Shown here in pieces: positions 1-9,130 of a stretch of 64,000 nt of DNA. How positions within the stretch are numbered: position 1 is the stretch's first letter; each line of letters starts with the position of its first letter. The notes beneath the pieces are model-generated. The model worked only from the letters and a program-made list of their open reading frames with translations, was not told the origin of the DNA and did no database searches. The stretch spans positions 15,792 to 79,791 of the forward strand of contig JBOGTC010000072.1 of assembly GCA_050692055.1 (NCBI GenBank). The letters run 5' to 3'. This DNA comes from JBOGTC01 sp050692055 (GTDB lineage Bacteria; Chloroflexota; Limnocylindria; QHBO01). The position numbers were made by a program, and so were the translations under genes.

Positions 1-70
1 GAGGAACCGAGATGACTCATATGGACCGCGATGCAGGTCTTCCGTGCTCGGCTCGGCAACCGGGCGACCG

Positions 71-592
71 ATGAGTCGTGTCTCGGCGCCGGCCGTGCGG
101 GGGACCCTCCTCGGGGCCCTCGTGCGGTTGTGGAACCCGCTCATGCGACGCCTGATCGACTCTCCGGTTCACTGGCCGCTGAGCCGCTGGTTCGCGGTCC
201 TCGCTTGGACCGGTCGCAAGACCGGCCGCCGTTACTCGACACCCGTTTCCTATGTGCGCGAGGGCAGGACGGCGTATGTGACCACGGGGGATCGCTGGTG
301 GCGGAACCTCACCGGTGGAGCACCCGTGGCGATGCGCATCGCCGGCCGCTGGCAGGAAGGAACTGCGGCCCCGCTGACGGATCCTGCCGAGTGCCGCACC
401 GAGCACGAGCGGTTGTTCCGCGAACACTCCTGGTTTCGCCGGCTGGCCGGTATCCCAAATGGTGTGGAAGGCGGTCCAGACCCCGCTGCGGTGGACCGGG
501 CAGTGACGGCGGGGCGTGTCCTGGTCCGCATCGAGCTCGATCGGGTGATCACGGATCCCGCGGCGACCGGGCCGCCCGCGCGAGGGCACTGA
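71..592 (+). CDS. Deazaflavin (F420)-type nitroreductase/quinone reductase family protein
   Basis: Small 173-residue protein of the deazaflavin-dependent nitroreductase (DDN-like) split beta-barrel family. The family signature is visible near residues 45-60 as WTGRKTGRRYSTPV, followed by a strand reading TAYVTTGDRWWRNL, which in this family contributes to cofactor binding. Length fits the family (about 130-170 aa). The ATG at 71 is chosen; an in-frame GTG at 44 would add nine residues. The cofactor (F420, FMN or neither) and substrate cannot be read from the sequence. It stands alone and converges on the two-component pair downstream. Confidence 0.75.
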   Translation: MSRVSAPAVRGTLLGALVRLWNPLMRRLIDSPVHWPLSRWFAVLAWTGRKTGRRYSTPVSYVREGRTAYVTTGDRWWRNLTGGAPVAMRIAGRWQEGTAAPLTDPAECRTEHERLFREHSWFRRLAGIPNGVEGGPDPAAVDRAVTAGRVLVRIELDRVITDPAATGPPARGH

Positions 593-731
593 CTCGGTCC
601 GGTCTTTCTTTCTACGCCGGCTCCCGAGCTGCCCGCTCCCACTCGTCGCGGCCCGCGATCGGGATTCGGATCAGGCGCTCAAGACGGAGTGTGGTAAAGC
701 GGGTCCGAACCCGGTCGGGCCCGCCACCAAG

Positions 732-748
732 CGCTTGGTTGCCAAGCG
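732..748. terminator. Stem-loop between convergent genes
   Basis: CGCTTGG-TTG-CCAAGCG is a perfect 7-bp stem in the 208-nt gap between two convergent genes (stops at 592 and 801). There is no U-tract on either side, so a bidirectional terminator is only a suggestion. Nothing else is seen in this gap. Confidence 0.3.
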
Positions 749-800
749 AGCGAGGTCGTCCCCCCGGGCGCGCCCAGCCCGCGTTGGGTGAGGCACGAAG

Positions 801-1463
801 CTACCGCTCCGCACCGGGCTCGATGAGCCCGCTTTCGTAGGCGACGACCACCGCCTGGGCGCGATCGCGCAGCGCCAGCTTGGAGAAGACGCGCCCGACG
901 TGCGTCTTCACCGTGCTCTCGCCCAGGACGAGGCGCTCGGCGATCTCGGCGTTGCTCAGGCCACGGGCGACGAGCTCGAGGATCTGCCGTTCCCGATCGG
1001 TCAGGTCGGCAAGGGCGTCGGCGGTCGCGTCGGGCCCGGGGCGCTGGAGGTGACGCTCCACGAGCCGGCGCGTCACGGCCGGCGCCAACAGCGTCTCGCC
1101 AGCGGCGACGGTGCGGATGGCGGCCAGGAGCTGATAGCGTGGCGCGTCCTTCAGCAGGAAGCCGCTGGCCCCGGCCCGCAGCGCCTCGTAGACGTAGGCG
1201 TCCACGTCGTAGGTGGTCAGCACCAGGATCCGGGCGCCGGTCTCCGGTCCGCGGGCCAGCTCGCGGGTGGCCTCGACGCCGTCGAGGTCCGGCATCCGCA
1301 CGTCCATGACGATGACGTCGGGGCGCAGCTGGCGCGCGAGGCGCACCGCCTCGCGACCGGTGGCCGCCTCGCCAACCACCTCGAGCTCCGGGTCGGCGCC
1401 GATGATCGCCGCCAGCCCGTCGCGCACCAGCGGCTGGTCGTCGGCCACCAGCACGCGGATCAT
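801..1463 (-). CDS. NarL/FixJ-family response regulator
   Basis: 220 residues: an N-terminal receiver domain (acidic pair D8-D9, phospho-acceptor D54 in VIVMDVRMP, lysine near K105 in FLLKDAP) and a C-terminal LuxR-type helix-turn-helix at about 154-205 (LTDRERQILELVARGLSNAE). All catalytic receiver residues are present. The start codon overlaps the stop of the upstream kinase gene by 4 nt (ATGA), so the two are co-translated as a two-component system. Targets are unknown; the membrane protein at 2793 on the other strand is a possible neighbour target. Confidence 0.93.
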   Translation of the reverse strand: MIRVLVADDQPLVRDGLAAIIGADPELEVVGEAATGREAVRLARQLRPDVIVMDVRMPDLDGVEATRELARGPETGARILVLTTYDVDAYVYEALRAGASGFLLKDAPRYQLLAAIRTVAAGETLLAPAVTRRLVERHLQRPGPDATADALADLTDRERQILELVARGLSNAEIAERLVLGESTVKTHVGRVFSKLALRDRAQAVVVAYESGLIEPGAER

Positions 1464-2635
1464 GGCCGCTCCTCGGGCACCGGCAGCTGCGCCCGCACGA
1501 CGAAGCCGCCGTCCGGACTCAGCTCGGCGGTCAGCGCGCCGCCGAACATCGCCGCGCGCTCGCGCATGCCGACCAGGCCGTGGCCGCCGCCGTCGATCGC
1601 GGTGCCCGGTCCGGCTCCGCGTCCGTCGTCGCGTACCTCGACCGTGAGTCGCTTCGCCTCACGCCGCACGAGCACGCTGGTTCGCGTGGCGGAGGCGTGG
1701 CGAAGCACGTTGGTCAGCGCCTCCTGCACGATGCGGTAGGCCGAGAGCTCAAGGCTCGGGGGCAGCCGGCCCGGACCCGCGTCGACCGTGAGGTCGACCT
1801 CGATGCCCGCGGTCCGCAGTTGGTCCGTCAGCCGAGGCAGGTCGGCGAGGCCGGGAACGGGTCCGGACTCCTCATCAGACGCCTCGCTGGTGCGCAGCAC
1901 CGCCAGCACGCGGCGGAGCTCGTCGAGTGCCTGGCGGCCCGACGCGCCGATGGACGACAGGCGCCCGCGCAGGCGCGCCTGGTCCGGTGCAAGCTCGGCC
2001 TCAGCCGCCCCCGCCTGGAGCACCATCGTGGTCACGGCGTGGGCCACCACGTCGTGCAGCTCCCTGGCGATCCGCGCCCGCTCTTGGGCCGCGGCCAGGC
2101 GGCCTCGCTCGTCGCGCTCTCGGGCCAGCCGCTCGGCTTCGCGCGCCAGCCGCTCGGCTCGGTCCCCACGAGACCGCGCCAAGCGCCCGGTGCCCCATGC
2201 CGCGCCGAGGTAGATGAAGGGTATGACGACGCCCTCGGTGGTCAGCGGCGGCATCGTCAGGCCGACGGCGATCACCGCACCCAGCGCGCCGGCCAGGGCT
2301 GCCAGCCCGGTCCAGGTGCGCGCATGGGCCCCCGCCGAGAAGGCGGCGATGAGGAGCGCCAGGAAGCCGTCGAAGCCCGGGCCCGGCGGCACGAGCAGCG
2401 CCTGGAGCAGGGCGGCGGCGGCCACCGCCACCAACACCGCCTCGGCGAACCTGCGCCGGGCGAGGAGCGGCAGCGCCAGCGCCAGGCTGAGCACCCAGCG
2501 CAACGGACTGGTACCGATGACCCCCGGCTCCTGCACCGCAAGCCCCAGCATGCCGATGAGCAGCACCACGCCGACCAGCACGACGTCGAAGATCACCGGG
2601 TCGAGGCGAGCGATCCGTCGCCCAAGGTCGAGCAT
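1460..2635 (-). CDS. Sensor histidine kinase, HisKA_3 (DesK/NarX-like) class
   Basis: 391 residues with four to five N-terminal membrane segments and no obvious extracellular sensor domain. A coiled-coil stretch rich in RLARE repeats leads to the HisKA_3 box ARELHDVVAHA (phospho-His near residue 194) and a HATPase domain with an N-box (EALTNVLRHA) and G-boxes (DDGRGAG, GHGLVGMRERA). I choose ATG 2635 rather than an in-frame start at 2656, because a TAGCCT box ends exactly 7 nt upstream of 2635, the leaderless pattern seen elsewhere in this window. It partners the response regulator at 801-1463. Confidence 0.92.
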   Translation of the reverse strand: MLDLGRRIARLDPVIFDVVLVGVVLLIGMLGLAVQEPGVIGTSPLRWVLSLALALPLLARRRFAEAVLVAVAAAALLQALLVPPGPGFDGFLALLIAAFSAGAHARTWTGLAALAGALGAVIAVGLTMPPLTTEGVVIPFIYLGAAWGTGRLARSRGDRAERLAREAERLARERDERGRLAAAQERARIARELHDVVAHAVTTMVLQAGAAEAELAPDQARLRGRLSSIGASGRQALDELRRVLAVLRTSEASDEESGPVPGLADLPRLTDQLRTAGIEVDLTVDAGPGRLPPSLELSAYRIVQEALTNVLRHASATRTSVLVRREAKRLTVEVRDDGRGAGPGTAIDGGGHGLVGMRERAAMFGGALTAELSPDGGFVVRAQLPVPEERP

Positions 2636-2642
2636 GCCGCTC

Positions 2643-2648
2643 AGGCTA
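2643..2648 (-). promoter_or_regulatory. -10-like TAGCCT for a leaderless histidine kinase start
   Basis: On the minus strand TAGCCT is followed by 7 nt and then ATG 2635, which would place transcription start at the start codon. No Shine-Dalgarno is present. Confidence 0.5.
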
Positions 2649-2792
2649 CCCCTCACGCACCACTGCGGGGTCCACCTGGCGGCTTACCCCGGCCCCTCCT
2701 GTGGGCCGATGCGGATCACTCTCCGGGCGGTCGTCACACCTCAACGCCGGGGCCGAGGATCCAGCCCTAACTAGCAGAGGGAGACGCAGACC

Positions 2793-3377
2793 ATGAATCC
2801 TCTCTATCGCGTAGCGCGCCCCATCGCCGTGCTGGCCGCGCTGGCTGCCGTAGCGGGCATCGGACTCGGCATCGCCATCGAGGCCACGGCCACCGACGAA
2901 GCCGCGATGGCCTCACCGCTGGCGGTCGCCGCCATGTGCGCCTCGCTGGCCGGGCTCGTGGGTCTGGTCATTGCCCTGGCGGGCCTGGCCGCCGCGCCCA
3001 ACTCCCCGCGCGGGTCACTCGGCACGGCCGCCCTGGTCCTGGGGCTGTGCGGCGCCACCCTCACTGCCGGCTCGGCCTGGGGCGGGCTGGTCCTCGCCCC
3101 CTGGTTCGCGACCCAGCTGCCCGCTGGCATCACGCCGCCGGAGACGGTCCTCATCGCCTCCGCGCTGTCGTATGCGCTGCTCGGCGTGGGTGCCGTGCTG
3201 CTGGCGGTCAGCCTGCGCCGTGAGCGCCTGGCTCCGGGCTGGCTGGTCGCCCTTCTGATCGTGGCTGGCATCCTGTGCGTGCCGCCGCTGCTGCCCGCAC
3301 GTTACACGCTCGTGGTGGTCGCGGTGGCGGCTCTGCTGGTGAGACGCGCGCCCCACGATCAGATCGCGGTCGCCTGA
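2793..3377 (+). CDS. Hypothetical integral membrane protein
   Basis: 194-residue protein of unknown function with about five to six hydrophobic segments: 9-30, 43-68, 78-98, 120-145 and 153-190. It has no enzyme motif. A GAGGGAG Shine-Dalgarno lies 9-15 nt upstream of ATG 2793. It is divergent from the two-component system, so it may be controlled by it, but this is inference from position only. The C-terminus is short and ends after the last membrane segment. Confidence 0.7.
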   Translation: MNPLYRVARPIAVLAALAAVAGIGLGIAIEATATDEAAMASPLAVAAMCASLAGLVGLVIALAGLAAAPNSPRGSLGTAALVLGLCGATLTAGSAWGGLVLAPWFATQLPAGITPPETVLIASALSYALLGVGAVLLAVSLRRERLAPGWLVALLIVAGILCVPPLLPARYTLVVVAVAALLVRRAPHDQIAVA

Positions 3378-3691
3378 ATGGCGCGAGCCGCGGCGCCCAG
3401 GAGGAGCTGTTGCGCCCGGTTGTCGTGACGGGTGCGGCCGACGACTTGTGCGTCCGTGCCGAGCCGCCTTCTCTGTTCACGTGGGCACGTCGTATCAATG
3501 CGCGGCGTGTGCAATTTATCGGGTCTGACCGCGCCTGGAGGCACGACCGAAGGGCCTTCTCAGCGGATCAACGTGCACCAGCGGCGCATTGATGCAGGCT
3601 GCTGGGCCTCTTGGGCTGTCAGCGCTCGGATAAGTTGCAGGAGGCGAGCAATACGTAGCGATGGCGCCGCGCTGCCCGGTGATGGCGCCGC
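3378..3691. other. Intergenic stretch with no recognisable gene
   Basis: About 310 nt of slightly lower G+C between convergent genes. Short open frames exist but lack codon bias or recognisable motifs. ATGGCGCCGC occurs at its end and a near copy follows at about 20 nt. I see no RNA gene, terminator or mobile-element remnant. Confidence 0.4.
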
Positions 3692-4720
3692 TCACCCCGC
3701 CGTCAGGCGGCGGTAGACCTCCTCGTAGCGGTGGACCATCACGTCGGGCGAGAATCGCTCGAGCGCGTGCCGTCGGATCGCCCCGCGGTCGAGCCCGGCG
3801 ACGCGCTGCACAGCGAGGTTCGCCTCCGTCAGGTCGTCGATCAGGAAGCCGGTCTCGCCGTGGCTCACCGTCTCGGGCAACGCCCCGGCCCGTCGGCCGA
3901 TGACCGGCGTGCCGGTCGCCATCGACTCGATCGCCACCAGCCCGAACGGCTCCGGCCAGGCGCCGAGCATGAGTGTCGCCAGCGCGCCGGCGAACAGCGC
4001 GTCGCGCTGGTTCGGATCCAGCTCGCCGACGAACTCGACGACGCCGTCGTCGACCGCTGGCTGCACGACCTCGGCGAACATCTGGCGCTCGACGTCCTCG
4101 TGGACTTTCCCGGCGATCTTCAGCGGCATGCCCGACTCACGCGCGAGCTCGATCGCCTCGGCGACGCCCTTCTCGTAGGTCAGGCGGCCGACCAGCAGGA
4201 GATAGTCGCCGGGCTTCTGCCCGAACAGCGTCTCGCCGGTGACGATCCCGTGGTGGATCGTCGCCACCCAGTTCGCATCGGGCGCCCATCGCCGCTGGCT
4301 CTTGCTGATCGAGACGAGCGGGACGTCGCCGAATCCCTCGAGCAGCTGCGGCGTCCCCTCGGTGTCGAGGCGGTTGTGCACGGTGGTCACGACCGGCCTG
4401 CCGCAGTGCCGGGCCAGGACGAAGCCACCGCCGTCGAGGTGCGAGTGGATGACGTCGAACCGGTCGATCTCGCGCCAGACCGCCGTGACCACGAGCGGCA
4501 CCAGCTGCCGCCCATCTCCCTCGTAGCCGGTGGCCCATAGGGACTGCGGCACGACGGGAACCAGCCTGCAGTCGACATCGGAGTCGCCCGACGCGAAGAG
4601 CGTCACCTCGTGCCCACGCTCGTGCAGGCGCTGCGCCAGCGTGGCGACGATCCGCTCCGTCCCGGCGTAGGCCGTTGGGGGGATGGGGCTCACGAGCGGC
4701 GCCAGCAGGGCGATCCGCAT
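3692..4720 (-). CDS. GT4 family glycosyltransferase
   Basis: 342 residues, GT-B fold. The N-terminal acceptor domain begins MRIALLAPLVSPIPPTAYAG with the GGTE-like G-T-E motif typical of this group. The C-terminal donor domain has LLVGRLTYEKG and the E-x7-E signature PEPFGLVAIESMATGTPVIG, as expected for retaining nucleotide-sugar GT4 enzymes. ATG 4720 is chosen because the family starts at MRIALL; an in-frame upstream start at 4750 adds ten poor residues. Cytosolic or peripheral membrane; sugar and acceptor unknown. It stands apart from the main polysaccharide cluster. Confidence 0.88.
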   Translation of the reverse strand: MRIALLAPLVSPIPPTAYAGTERIVATLAQRLHERGHEVTLFASGDSDVDCRLVPVVPQSLWATGYEGDGRQLVPLVVTAVWREIDRFDVIHSHLDGGGFVLARHCGRPVVTTVHNRLDTEGTPQLLEGFGDVPLVSISKSQRRWAPDANWVATIHHGIVTGETLFGQKPGDYLLLVGRLTYEKGVAEAIELARESGMPLKIAGKVHEDVERQMFAEVVQPAVDDGVVEFVGELDPNQRDALFAGALATLMLGAWPEPFGLVAIESMATGTPVIGRRAGALPETVSHGETGFLIDDLTEANLAVQRVAGLDRGAIRRHALERFSPDVMVHRYEEVYRRLTAG

Positions 4721-4841
4721 CGGTTCGGATGATCTCACGCAGCCCGCCATAGCAATCGCAAGGCCACCGGAGGAGGACCGATGCCGTGGCGCGGCGGGTC
4801 AGCCGCTGGTCACGCTATCCCGGCTCTGGTCTCATGCAGCC

Positions 4842-6095
4842 ATGCACCTCCGCCACCGCCTCCGCTGGCTGAGCCCGGACGGCTACCGCCTGCTGGCCGC
4901 CCGAATCCTGCGCACCTTCGGGTATGGCTACCTGGCCGTCGTCCTGGCGCTCTACCTGCGCGAGCTGGGGATCGGGGAGCTCGTCATCGGCGTCATCCTG
5001 GCCGCCGCCATTGCCGGGTCGGCGGTGATGACCGTCGCGTGGTCCCTGCTCGCCGACCGCGTCGGACGGCGCCGCACCGTGATGACCATGGCCGGCCTCA
5101 TGGTCGTCGGCGGCCTGCTCTTCGCCGTCACCGACGCTCCGCTCGTCCTGCTGGTCGCGGCCTTCACCGGCACGATCAGCGCCACCAGCTCGGAGGTCGG
5201 TCCGTTCAACACCGTCGACCAGGCGGTCCTGCCGCAGACCACGAGCGATGCGCATCGCACCTGGGCCTTCAGCGTCTACGGCTTCGTCGGCAACCTCAGC
5301 CAGGCGTTCGGCGCGCTCTTCACCGCCAGCGTCGGGTTCTTCGCGTCGCTCGGTCTCGACGGCGCCGACGCCTATCGGCCGCTCTTCGTGCTCTACGCGG
5401 TCATCGGCCTGGCCAACCTCGTGCTCTTCGCCGGGCTCAGCGACCGTGTCGAGCTGGCGCGCATTGATGGTCAGCGGCGGTTCGTGGGGATCCATCGGTC
5501 AGGACCGATGGTGATGCGCCTGGCGCTCCTCTTCGGCCTGGATGCCTTCGCCGGCGGGTTCGTCGTACATGCGCTCGTCGCCTACTGGTTCAGCCTGCGC
5601 TGGGGACTGTCGCCCGAAGCGCTCGGCGTCGTCTTCTTCTGGGTCGGGGCCCTGTCGGGCATCTCGCTGCTGGCGGCCGGCTGGCTGGCGCGCCGGATCG
5701 GCCTGCTCAACACCATGGTCTTCACCCACCTGCCGTCGAACGTGCTGCTCATGCTGGTGCCCCTCGCTCCGACGGCCTGGCTCGCGGTCGCGCTGTTCCT
5801 GGCGCGGATGAGCATCAGCCAGATGGACGTGCCGACCCGCCAGTCGTACACGATGGCGGTGGTCGAGCCGGACGAGCGCACGGCGACCGCCGGCATCACG
5901 AACGTGGCGCGCGCGGCCGCCAGCGCGATCTCGCCGGTGCTCGCCGGCTACGCCTTCAGTGTCGCCGCCCTCGGCATCCCGTTCTTCCTGGCGGGCGGCC
6001 TCAAGGTCGCCTACGACCTCCTGGTCTGGGCGCAGTTCCGAACGGTTCGGCCGCCCGAGGAGCGCAACCGGCACGAACCGATGAGCGGGACCTGA
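4842..6095 (+). CDS. Major facilitator superfamily transporter
   Basis: 417 residues with 12 predicted membrane helices and the MFS loop 2-3 signature LADRVGRRRTVMT near residues 65-77. The start at ATG 4842 (MHLRHRLRW) precedes the first helix; the open frame continues upstream but those residues are hydrophilic and overlap the divergent glycosyltransferase start region. The substrate is unknown; the closest annotation class is drug or metabolite efflux. Transcribed divergently from the GT4 gene with about 120 nt between the starts. Confidence 0.85.
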   Translation: MHLRHRLRWLSPDGYRLLAARILRTFGYGYLAVVLALYLRELGIGELVIGVILAAAIAGSAVMTVAWSLLADRVGRRRTVMTMAGLMVVGGLLFAVTDAPLVLLVAAFTGTISATSSEVGPFNTVDQAVLPQTTSDAHRTWAFSVYGFVGNLSQAFGALFTASVGFFASLGLDGADAYRPLFVLYAVIGLANLVLFAGLSDRVELARIDGQRRFVGIHRSGPMVMRLALLFGLDAFAGGFVVHALVAYWFSLRWGLSPEALGVVFFWVGALSGISLLAAGWLARRIGLLNTMVFTHLPSNVLLMLVPLAPTAWLAVALFLARMSISQMDVPTRQSYTMAVVEPDERTATAGITNVARAAASAISPVLAGYAFSVAALGIPFFLAGGLKVAYDLLVWAQFRTVRPPEERNRHEPMSGT

Positions 6096-6129
6096 GGTGT
6101 CCGCAACGTCACGAACGGGTCCCCAGGGC

Positions 6130-6135
6130 TACCAT
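6130..6135 (+). promoter_or_regulatory. -10-like TACCAT for a leaderless start at 6143
   Basis: TACCAT followed by 7 nt and then ATG 6143. The box itself contains the AT of the upstream ATG 6134, so if it is a promoter element translation must begin at 6143. Confidence 0.4.
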
Positions 6136-6142
6136 GCGGCTG

Positions 6143-7102
6143 ATGCCAGATCGTGCAGTGATCACGGTGACGGGACCGATGCCGGCCGCCGCGCTCGGCG
6201 CCGTCAACTCCCATGATCACCTCTTCCTGAGCACGCCCGCCCTTCCGGGACAGGAGTTCGACGACCTCGAGCGATCCAGCGCCGAGGTGCGCGAGGCGAG
6301 GAGCGGAGGGCTGGGAGCGATCGTCGAGATGACGCCCATCGGCTGCGGCCGGCGACCCGACCTCATGCGGGCGCTGTCCGAGGCCACCGGCGTCCCGGTC
6401 ATCGCCGCCACCGGATACCACCGCGACGCCCACTACCCGAGCGGGCACTGGGTGTGCGACGCGTCGGTCGAGACGCTGGCCGAACGCATCCTGGCCGACC
6501 TGACCGAAGGCATGCATCCGGCGGACTGGACCGATCCATCGGTCGCGCTCGATGCGGCTCGGGCCGGCGCGATCAAGGCCGGCGCCTCCTACCAGCGGGT
6601 CACGCCGTCTGAGCGGCGGCGGCTGCAGGCGGCCGCGACCGGCAGCCGGCGAACCGGTGTCGCGATCCTGGCGCACACCGAGGTGGGCACCTGCGGGCAC
6701 GAGATCGTGGACCTGCTCGAGGCCGATGGCGTGGGCGCGGACCGGATCATCCTGGCCCACCTCGACCGCAACCCCGACCTCGAGCTGCACGCCGAGATCG
6801 CGGCGCGGGGCGTGACCCTCGAGTACGACACCATCGGCCGCATCAAGTACCGGCCCGACAGCGATCTGCTGGACCTGATCGAGTCGATGGTGGCCGCGGG
6901 CCATGCCGAGCACATCCTGCTCGGCTGCGACCTCGGCCGCCGCGACTACCTTCGCGCCTACGGAGGCGGTCCCGGAATGCGGTACCTGATGGAGACGTTC
7001 GTGCCGCGCCTGCGTCGGCGCATCGGTGACGGGCCCACCGAGTCGATGCTGGTCGCGAACCCGGCGCGAGCATTCGCCGTGCGCCCACCGGAGGCGGCGT
7101 GA
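6143..7102 (+). CDS. Phosphotriesterase-family metal-dependent hydrolase
   Basis: 319-residue amidohydrolase-superfamily (alpha/beta)8 protein of the PTE/Php group. Metal-ligand positions are all visible: HxH in NSHDHLF near the N-terminus, the bridging lysine in AGAIKAG, histidines in ILAHTEVG and ILAHLDRN, and the late aspartate in LLGCDLGRR. The family includes lactonases and PTE-like proteins, often near sugar catabolic genes; paraoxonase activity should not be assumed. ATG 6143 is preferred to ATG 6134 because of the TACCAT box. It overlaps the next gene by 4 nt, so the two are translationally coupled. Confidence 0.87.
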   Translation: MPDRAVITVTGPMPAAALGAVNSHDHLFLSTPALPGQEFDDLERSSAEVREARSGGLGAIVEMTPIGCGRRPDLMRALSEATGVPVIAATGYHRDAHYPSGHWVCDASVETLAERILADLTEGMHPADWTDPSVALDAARAGAIKAGASYQRVTPSERRRLQAAATGSRRTGVAILAHTEVGTCGHEIVDLLEADGVGADRIILAHLDRNPDLELHAEIAARGVTLEYDTIGRIKYRPDSDLLDLIESMVAAGHAEHILLGCDLGRRDYLRAYGGGPGMRYLMETFVPRLRRRIGDGPTESMLVANPARAFAVRPPEAA

Positions 7103-8397
7103 CGGACCGATACGACGTCATCGTGGTGGGCTCGGGCTCCGCAGGGTCGGCCGCGGCGATCAGCGCCGCCCGCATCGGTGCCCGAACGCTGCTGGTGGAT
7201 CGGCTCGCCTTCATGGGCGGGACCTCGACCGCAGTGCTCGACACCTTCTACGCCTTCTACACCCCGGGGGCGGCTCCGCGGCGCGTGGTCGGCGGCCTGG
7301 GCTGGGAGGTCGTGCAGCGGCTGACGGACGAGGGCGTGGCCTTCGAGCGCCCGAACACGTACGGTGCCGGGACCGGCGTGACCTACGACCAGGAGGCGCT
7401 CAAGGTGCTCTGGGAGCGCCTGGCCGAGGATGCCGGGGTGGAGCTCCTGCTCCACACCTGGGCCACCGGCGTGGGCGCCACGGATGGACGGACCGACGCG
7501 ATCCGCATCTGGAACAAGGGCGGCGAGCGGACGATCCGCGCGCAGGTGATCGTCGACGCGTCCGGCGACGCCGATGTGTGCGCCCTGGCCGGCGTCCCGT
7601 ACGAGAACGCGCGCGACACCGGCAGGGTGCAGTCGCTGTCGACGCTCTTCAAGCTCGCCAACGTCGATCTCGAGCGCGCCTCCGCCGTGCCGAAGGCCGA
7701 GCTCTGGCAACGGATGCGCGAAGCAGCCGCATCCGGTGCCTACAACCTGCCGCGGGTGGAGGGCTCCTGGCACCGGACGCCGTACGCGGGCGTGGTCCTC
7801 GTCCACATGACGCGCATCCCGAACGTCGACGCCACGGACCCCGAGGAGCTGACCCGGGCGGAGATCACCGGGCGGCGCCAGGTGCGCGAGTACGCCCGCT
7901 TCCTGCGCGACTGCGTGCCCGGCTTCGAGCAGGCCGTCATCGTCGCCACCAGCCCGGCGATCGGGGTGCGCGAGAGCCGACGCGTGCACGGCGACTACCG
8001 CCTGACCCGCGACGACGTCCTCGGCGGACGGCGCTTCGACGACGAGATTGCGCTGTGCGGCGCGCCCATCGAGGACCACCATGCCGGCGGCAACACCGAG
8101 TGGCAGTACGTGGGCGAGTCCGGCGTGTACGGCGTCCCATACCGCACCCTGCTGCCCAGCGGCGTCGAGTCGCTGCTCGTGGCAGGGCGCTGCTTCTCTT
8201 CGACGCACGACGCGCACGCCTCCGCCCGGTCGATGGCGACCTGCATGGCCATGGGCCAGGCGGCCGGCACGGCCGCCGCGCTCGCCGTGCAGGGCGGCAA
8301 GACGCCTCGGCAGGTCGATGCCGAGACCCTGCGGGCCCAGCTGCGGCGCGGTGGTGCGCTGCTGGAGCCCGTCGACACGGAGGCCGTTCGGCCGTGA
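7099..8397 (+). CDS. FAD-dependent oxidoreductase
   Basis: 432 residues with an N-terminal dinucleotide-binding motif VIVVGSGSAGSAAA (residues 7-20), an acidic residue ending the second strand, and a C-terminal FAD-contact segment reading LLVAGRCFSSTHDAHASARS with a glycine/alanine-rich helix (GQAAGTAAALA). This pattern matches the family of FAD-dependent oxidoreductases found beside sugar ABC operons. It starts at GTG 7099, which overlaps the hydrolase stop (GTGA). The substrate is unknown; coupling suggests it acts in the same pathway as the hydrolase. Confidence 0.85.
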   Translation: MTDRYDVIVVGSGSAGSAAAISAARIGARTLLVDRLAFMGGTSTAVLDTFYAFYTPGAAPRRVVGGLGWEVVQRLTDEGVAFERPNTYGAGTGVTYDQEALKVLWERLAEDAGVELLLHTWATGVGATDGRTDAIRIWNKGGERTIRAQVIVDASGDADVCALAGVPYENARDTGRVQSLSTLFKLANVDLERASAVPKAELWQRMREAAASGAYNLPRVEGSWHRTPYAGVVLVHMTRIPNVDATDPEELTRAEITGRRQVREYARFLRDCVPGFEQAVIVATSPAIGVRESRRVHGDYRLTRDDVLGGRRFDDEIALCGAPIEDHHAGGNTEWQYVGESGVYGVPYRTLLPSGVESLLVAGRCFSSTHDAHASARSMATCMAMGQAAGTAAALAVQGGKTPRQVDAETLRAQLRRGGALLEPVDTEAVRP

Positions 8398-8404
8398 GCG
8401 AGCC

Positions 8405-9130
8405 TCAGTCCGGCTCTTCAACGTCGAACCACACCTCGAGCGCGTAGCGGTCGGCGGGGTAGCGCGATTCGGTCGCCTCCAGGGCCCGGCCGTGAGCCTC
8501 GAGGATCACGCGGCGCTCGACGAGCAGCGGGGCGCCGCGCGGCGTCTCGAGCAGGCGGGCGTCATCGTGCGTCGCCGCCTCGGCCGTGATCGTCGCCGTG
8601 CCCCGGCGCAGCAGGTGGCCAGCGGTGGCGAGGGCCGCGTGCAGCGATCCGCGCTGCAGGTCGGCGCCCATGACGGTGGCCGAGACGCGGCCGTCGAGCA
8701 CGGCGGTCTCGAGGGCGATCGCCTCGCCATCGGCGCAGCGCAGGCGCTGCAGGAACACGATGGGCGCACCTTCGCGAAGACGCAGCCTGGCGGCCTCGTC
8801 GCGCCTGGCTGGGCGGATCTCGCGGCCGATGACCCGCGAGCTCGGCACCCGACCGCGCCGCTCCATCTCGCGCGAGAAGGACATCAGGTGGTTCGCACGT
8901 CGATGGGCCGGCGGCTCGGCCACGAAGCTTCCGCGGCCCGGCTCGCGACGAACGAGCCCTTCCTCGGCGAGCCGCTGCATCGCGTTGCGCGCGGTCATGC
9001 GGCTGACGCCAAACTCCGCGCACAGCTCGCTGTCGGAGGGAAGCGGAGCGCCGGGCTGCAGCAGGGCGATCCGCGCGCGGAGCGCCTGCTCGATGGTCCG
9101 GTAGCGCGGCACGTGAAGCTCAACGCTCAC
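8405..9130 (-). CDS. GntR family transcriptional regulator with UTRA domain
   Basis: 241 residues: an N-terminal winged helix (residues 5-70, with LPSDSELCAEFGVSRMTARNA) and a C-terminal HutC/FarR-like UTRA effector domain (about 90-235). The UTRA domain probably binds a sugar or sugar phosphate from the operon's pathway. GTG 9130 is chosen because it overlaps the stop of the upstream ROK kinase gene (GTGA); longer in-frame versions would run deep into that gene. It is the last gene of the ten-gene sugar operon, so it would be autoregulated if it controls that operon. Confidence 0.9.
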   Translation of the reverse strand: MSVELHVPRYRTIEQALRARIALLQPGAPLPSDSELCAEFGVSRMTARNAMQRLAEEGLVRREPGRGSFVAEPPAHRRANHLMSFSREMERRGRVPSSRVIGREIRPARRDEAARLRLREGAPIVFLQRLRCADGEAIALETAVLDGRVSATVMGADLQRGSLHAALATAGHLLRRGTATITAEAATHDDARLLETPRGAPLLVERRVILEAHGRALEATESRYPADRYALEVWFDVEEPD